Below, piece by piece: positions 44,394-45,687 of a DNA stretch of 45,687 bases. Every line of letters begins with the position of its first letter. Position 1 is the first letter of the stretch. The notes under the pieces are model-generated. The model saw only the letters and a list, made by a program, of their open reading frames with translations, was not told where the DNA came from and ran no database searches. Source of the DNA: Halomonas sp. (GTDB taxonomy: Bacteria > Pseudomonadota > Gammaproteobacteria > Pseudomonadales > Halomonadaceae); the NCBI RefSeq assembly GCF_029263665.1, contig NZ_JAJUFQ010000030.1:1-45687 (forward strand), read 5' to 3'. The position numbers were made by a program, and so were the translations under genes.

Positions 44394-45380
44394 GTGGGAG
44401 TCTTCAACAACTCGCCTCTGGTGGGCCTCAGTGACATTCGTTCACTGGCCAGTGTACTTACCCAGGATCATCGCTGCTCCACCACCATGCAGCCTCTCGG
44501 CCAGGCCCCGCTATTGGGTCACATGTACCAACACGAGGTACAACCGGGGCTTTTCCTGCGCATCAATCGAATACGCGATCGTGTCGGCCTTCATAGTGAA
44601 GCCCTGCTGTCACCAGGCTTGAAAGTAGCGATGGTATGGAAGGGAGAGGCTCGCATCAGCCTGGCGGGGCAGTCCTTGATGCTTGGCCAGAACAGCCGCT
44701 TCAAGGCCATGGTTGCAGCCCTGGATCATCCTGCAATCTTTCAGCGTCAGGGCATCAAGGGTGGCATCGAATACAGCGTGGTACTGACCGCAACTCCAGC
44801 CTGGCTATTGCGCCGCCTCGGCCACAGCTCGGCACTCGGGCTCTTCGGTGCTCCGCTAGGCCAGCAATTTCCTGAGCTGCCGATCAGGATAGAGTACTGG
44901 CAACCCTCCCAGAGCCTTGTCCACAAACTCGAGTCCCTGGATATCTCATCCACAGCCACTTCTCTGCGACTGCTTGATCTTGAGGCTGTGGCGCTCAACC
45001 TGATCAGTGAATCACTCGCCGCCATCGACTCCCCCGTCACCCACACTAGCTTCCCCTCACAGGACTGGACACAGAGACTGGAGTACTTGATCAACAGTGG
45101 AGAAGCCGGCCAGTTGAGCCAATCACAGCTCGCCCAGCGCCTCGGCATGAGCTTGCGTCAGCTACAGCGCCGATATCATCGGAAATGCGGTGCCCCACTA
45201 GGAGAGCACCTGCGACAGAGAAGGCTCCGACGTGCCCATGACGCCCTTACCCACGAGTCCATCAGTATCGAAAGCGCCGCCGCCATTGCCGGCTACAACA
45301 GCGCTGCAAACTTTGCCACCGCCTTTCGCAAGGCCTACGGCATGACCCCTAGCGCCTGTCGAAAGCAGGGGAAAAAGTGA
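44394..45380 (+). CDS. AraC-family regulator of siderophore uptake (PchR-like)
   Basis: 328 aa from a GTG at 44394 with AGGA about 9 nt upstream; an in-frame TTG at 44325 is possible. The N-terminal two-thirds is a ligand-sensing region without clear motifs. The C-terminus has two HTHs: LSQSQLAQRLGMSLRQLQRRYHRKCG and ISIESAAAIAGYNSAANFATAFRKAYGMTPSACRKQ, typical of AraC/PchR. Divergent from the siderophore receptor and sharing its promoter region, it is likely to activate the receptor in response to ferri-siderophore. Confidence 0.85.
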   Translation: MGVFNNSPLVGLSDIRSLASVLTQDHRCSTTMQPLGQAPLLGHMYQHEVQPGLFLRINRIRDRVGLHSEALLSPGLKVAMVWKGEARISLAGQSLMLGQNSRFKAMVAALDHPAIFQRQGIKGGIEYSVVLTATPAWLLRRLGHSSALGLFGAPLGQQFPELPIRIEYWQPSQSLVHKLESLDISSTATSLRLLDLEAVALNLISESLAAIDSPVTHTSFPSQDWTQRLEYLINSGEAGQLSQSQLAQRLGMSLRQLQRRYHRKCGAPLGEHLRQRRLRRAHDALTHESISIESAAAIAGYNSAANFATAFRKAYGMTPSACRKQGKK

Positions 45381-45435
45381 GCTTCGAGCAGCATGGTGAC
45401 ACCGCTGAGGGCTGTGCCAACCTCCAGAAACGCAA

Positions 45436-45466
45436 CAACCCCAGCCATCGCTGATGGCTGGGGTTG
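45436..45466. terminator. Perfect 14-bp hairpin after the AraC gene
   Basis: CAACCCCAGCCATC-GCT-GATGGCTGGGGTTG. On the plus strand it is followed by CTCTGAATATTG, on the minus strand by TTGCGTTTC. Very stable; probable terminator for the AraC gene and a second stop for the rrn transcript. Confidence 0.6.
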
Positions 45467-45546
45467 CTCTGAATATTGCGGGCCTTGAGCTGCCTGGTGC
45501 CACAGCACTGCTCGCGGCCCGAGCGCAGCGTGCTCGTCGCTCGACG

Positions 45547-45582
45547 AAAAAAAATCCCCCGGACGTATCCGGGGGATTTTTT
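45547..45582 (-). terminator. Intrinsic terminator of the rrn operon
   Basis: TCCCCCGGA-CGTA-TCCGGGGGA (45555-45576) is flanked by A8 on one side and T6 on the other. On the minus strand the stem is followed by eight T residues. It lies just beyond the 5S 3' end, a textbook Rho-independent rrn terminator that can act in both directions. Confidence 0.92.
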
Positions 45583-45589
45583 CGAATAG

Positions 45590-45687
45590 ATGCCTGACGA
45601 TGACCTACTCTCACATGGGGAGACCCCACACTACCATCGGCGCTGAGCGGTTTCACTGCTGAGTTCGGCAAGGGATCAGGTGGTTCC
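45590..45687 (-). rRNA. rrf: 5S ribosomal RNA, 3' part (cut by window edge)
   Basis: Read on the minus strand: CCACCTGATCCCTTGCCGAA, CTCAGCAGTGAAACCGC, CGCCGATGGTAGTGTGGGG and CCATGTGAGAGTAGGTCATC, ending GTCAGGCA. These are the conserved loops of gammaproteobacterial 5S rRNA. About 98 of roughly 115-120 nt are present; the 5' end lies beyond the right edge. The 16S and 23S genes should follow further right. Confidence 0.95.

Noticed and set aside
45198..45671. 157-codon minus-strand frame at the right end
   Set aside because: It runs across the rrn terminator and 5S rRNA and antisense to the AraC gene.

Overview
The window is a stretch of chromosome from a moderately GC-rich gammaproteobacterium. 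The best guess is the Halomonadaceae (Halomonas and relatives). This is an inference from protein character (an RlmI of pseudomonad/halomonad type, a malic enzyme, an alanine dehydrogenase, many acidic proteins) and from gene order: radC-rpmB-rpmG-mutM, coaBC-dut-algC-argB-slmA, rsmD / ftsY-ftsE-ftsX-rpoH, rimI-holD and prfB-lysS. I saw no transposase, integrase, CRISPR array, tRNA gene or prophage. It reads as core genome with a few accessory transport and iron-uptake modules.

Layout. 1-4160 carries maeA (NAD malic enzyme), trpS and ald, all on the minus strand. 4456-6680 is a two-component system with the kinase gene first and the regulator coupled to it by a GTGA overlap. Well upstream of it is an array of 11-bp-spaced repeats of the kind OmpR/PhoB regulators bind. 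7105-11616 (minus) holds a hotdog thioesterase, a DUF2007/zinc-ribbon protein, rlmI, mutM, rpmG, rpmB and radC. Divergent from radC, 11790-16733 (plus) is coaBC-dut-algC-argB-slmA. A structured intergenic hairpin separates slmA from a convergent GNAT acetyltransferase. 17520-21671 (minus) is ftsY-ftsE-ftsX-rpoH; the rpoH leader carries a near-perfect sigma-E type promoter. rsmD is divergent from ftsY.

22349-26040 is a likely peptide/aminobenzoyl-glutamate utilisation module: a LysR regulator convergent with an AbgT transporter and an M20 amidohydrolase. 26274-28182 holds zapB, rimI, an enlarged holD-like (DNA polymerase III psi) gene and bolA. Then come a DHA2-type drug exporter with two large inverted repeats upstream, an acidic conserved protein of unknown function with its own promoter, lysS, and prfB with the classical programmed +1 frameshift.

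33697-38990 (plus) is a four-gene oligopeptide ABC transporter (oppA, oppB, oppC and a fused oppDF ATPase), followed by a secreted DUF4139 protein. The last block is an iron-acquisition module: a TonB-dependent siderophore receptor overlapping a periplasmic siderophore-esterase-like gene, a candidate Fur box, and a divergent PchR-type AraC regulator. The window ends inside a 5S rRNA gene on the minus strand with a strong intrinsic terminator, so an rrn operon lies just beyond the right edge.

No clearly new multi-gene system is visible. The most interesting signals are regulatory arrays and dyads, the enlarged psi subunit, and several conserved proteins of unknown function.
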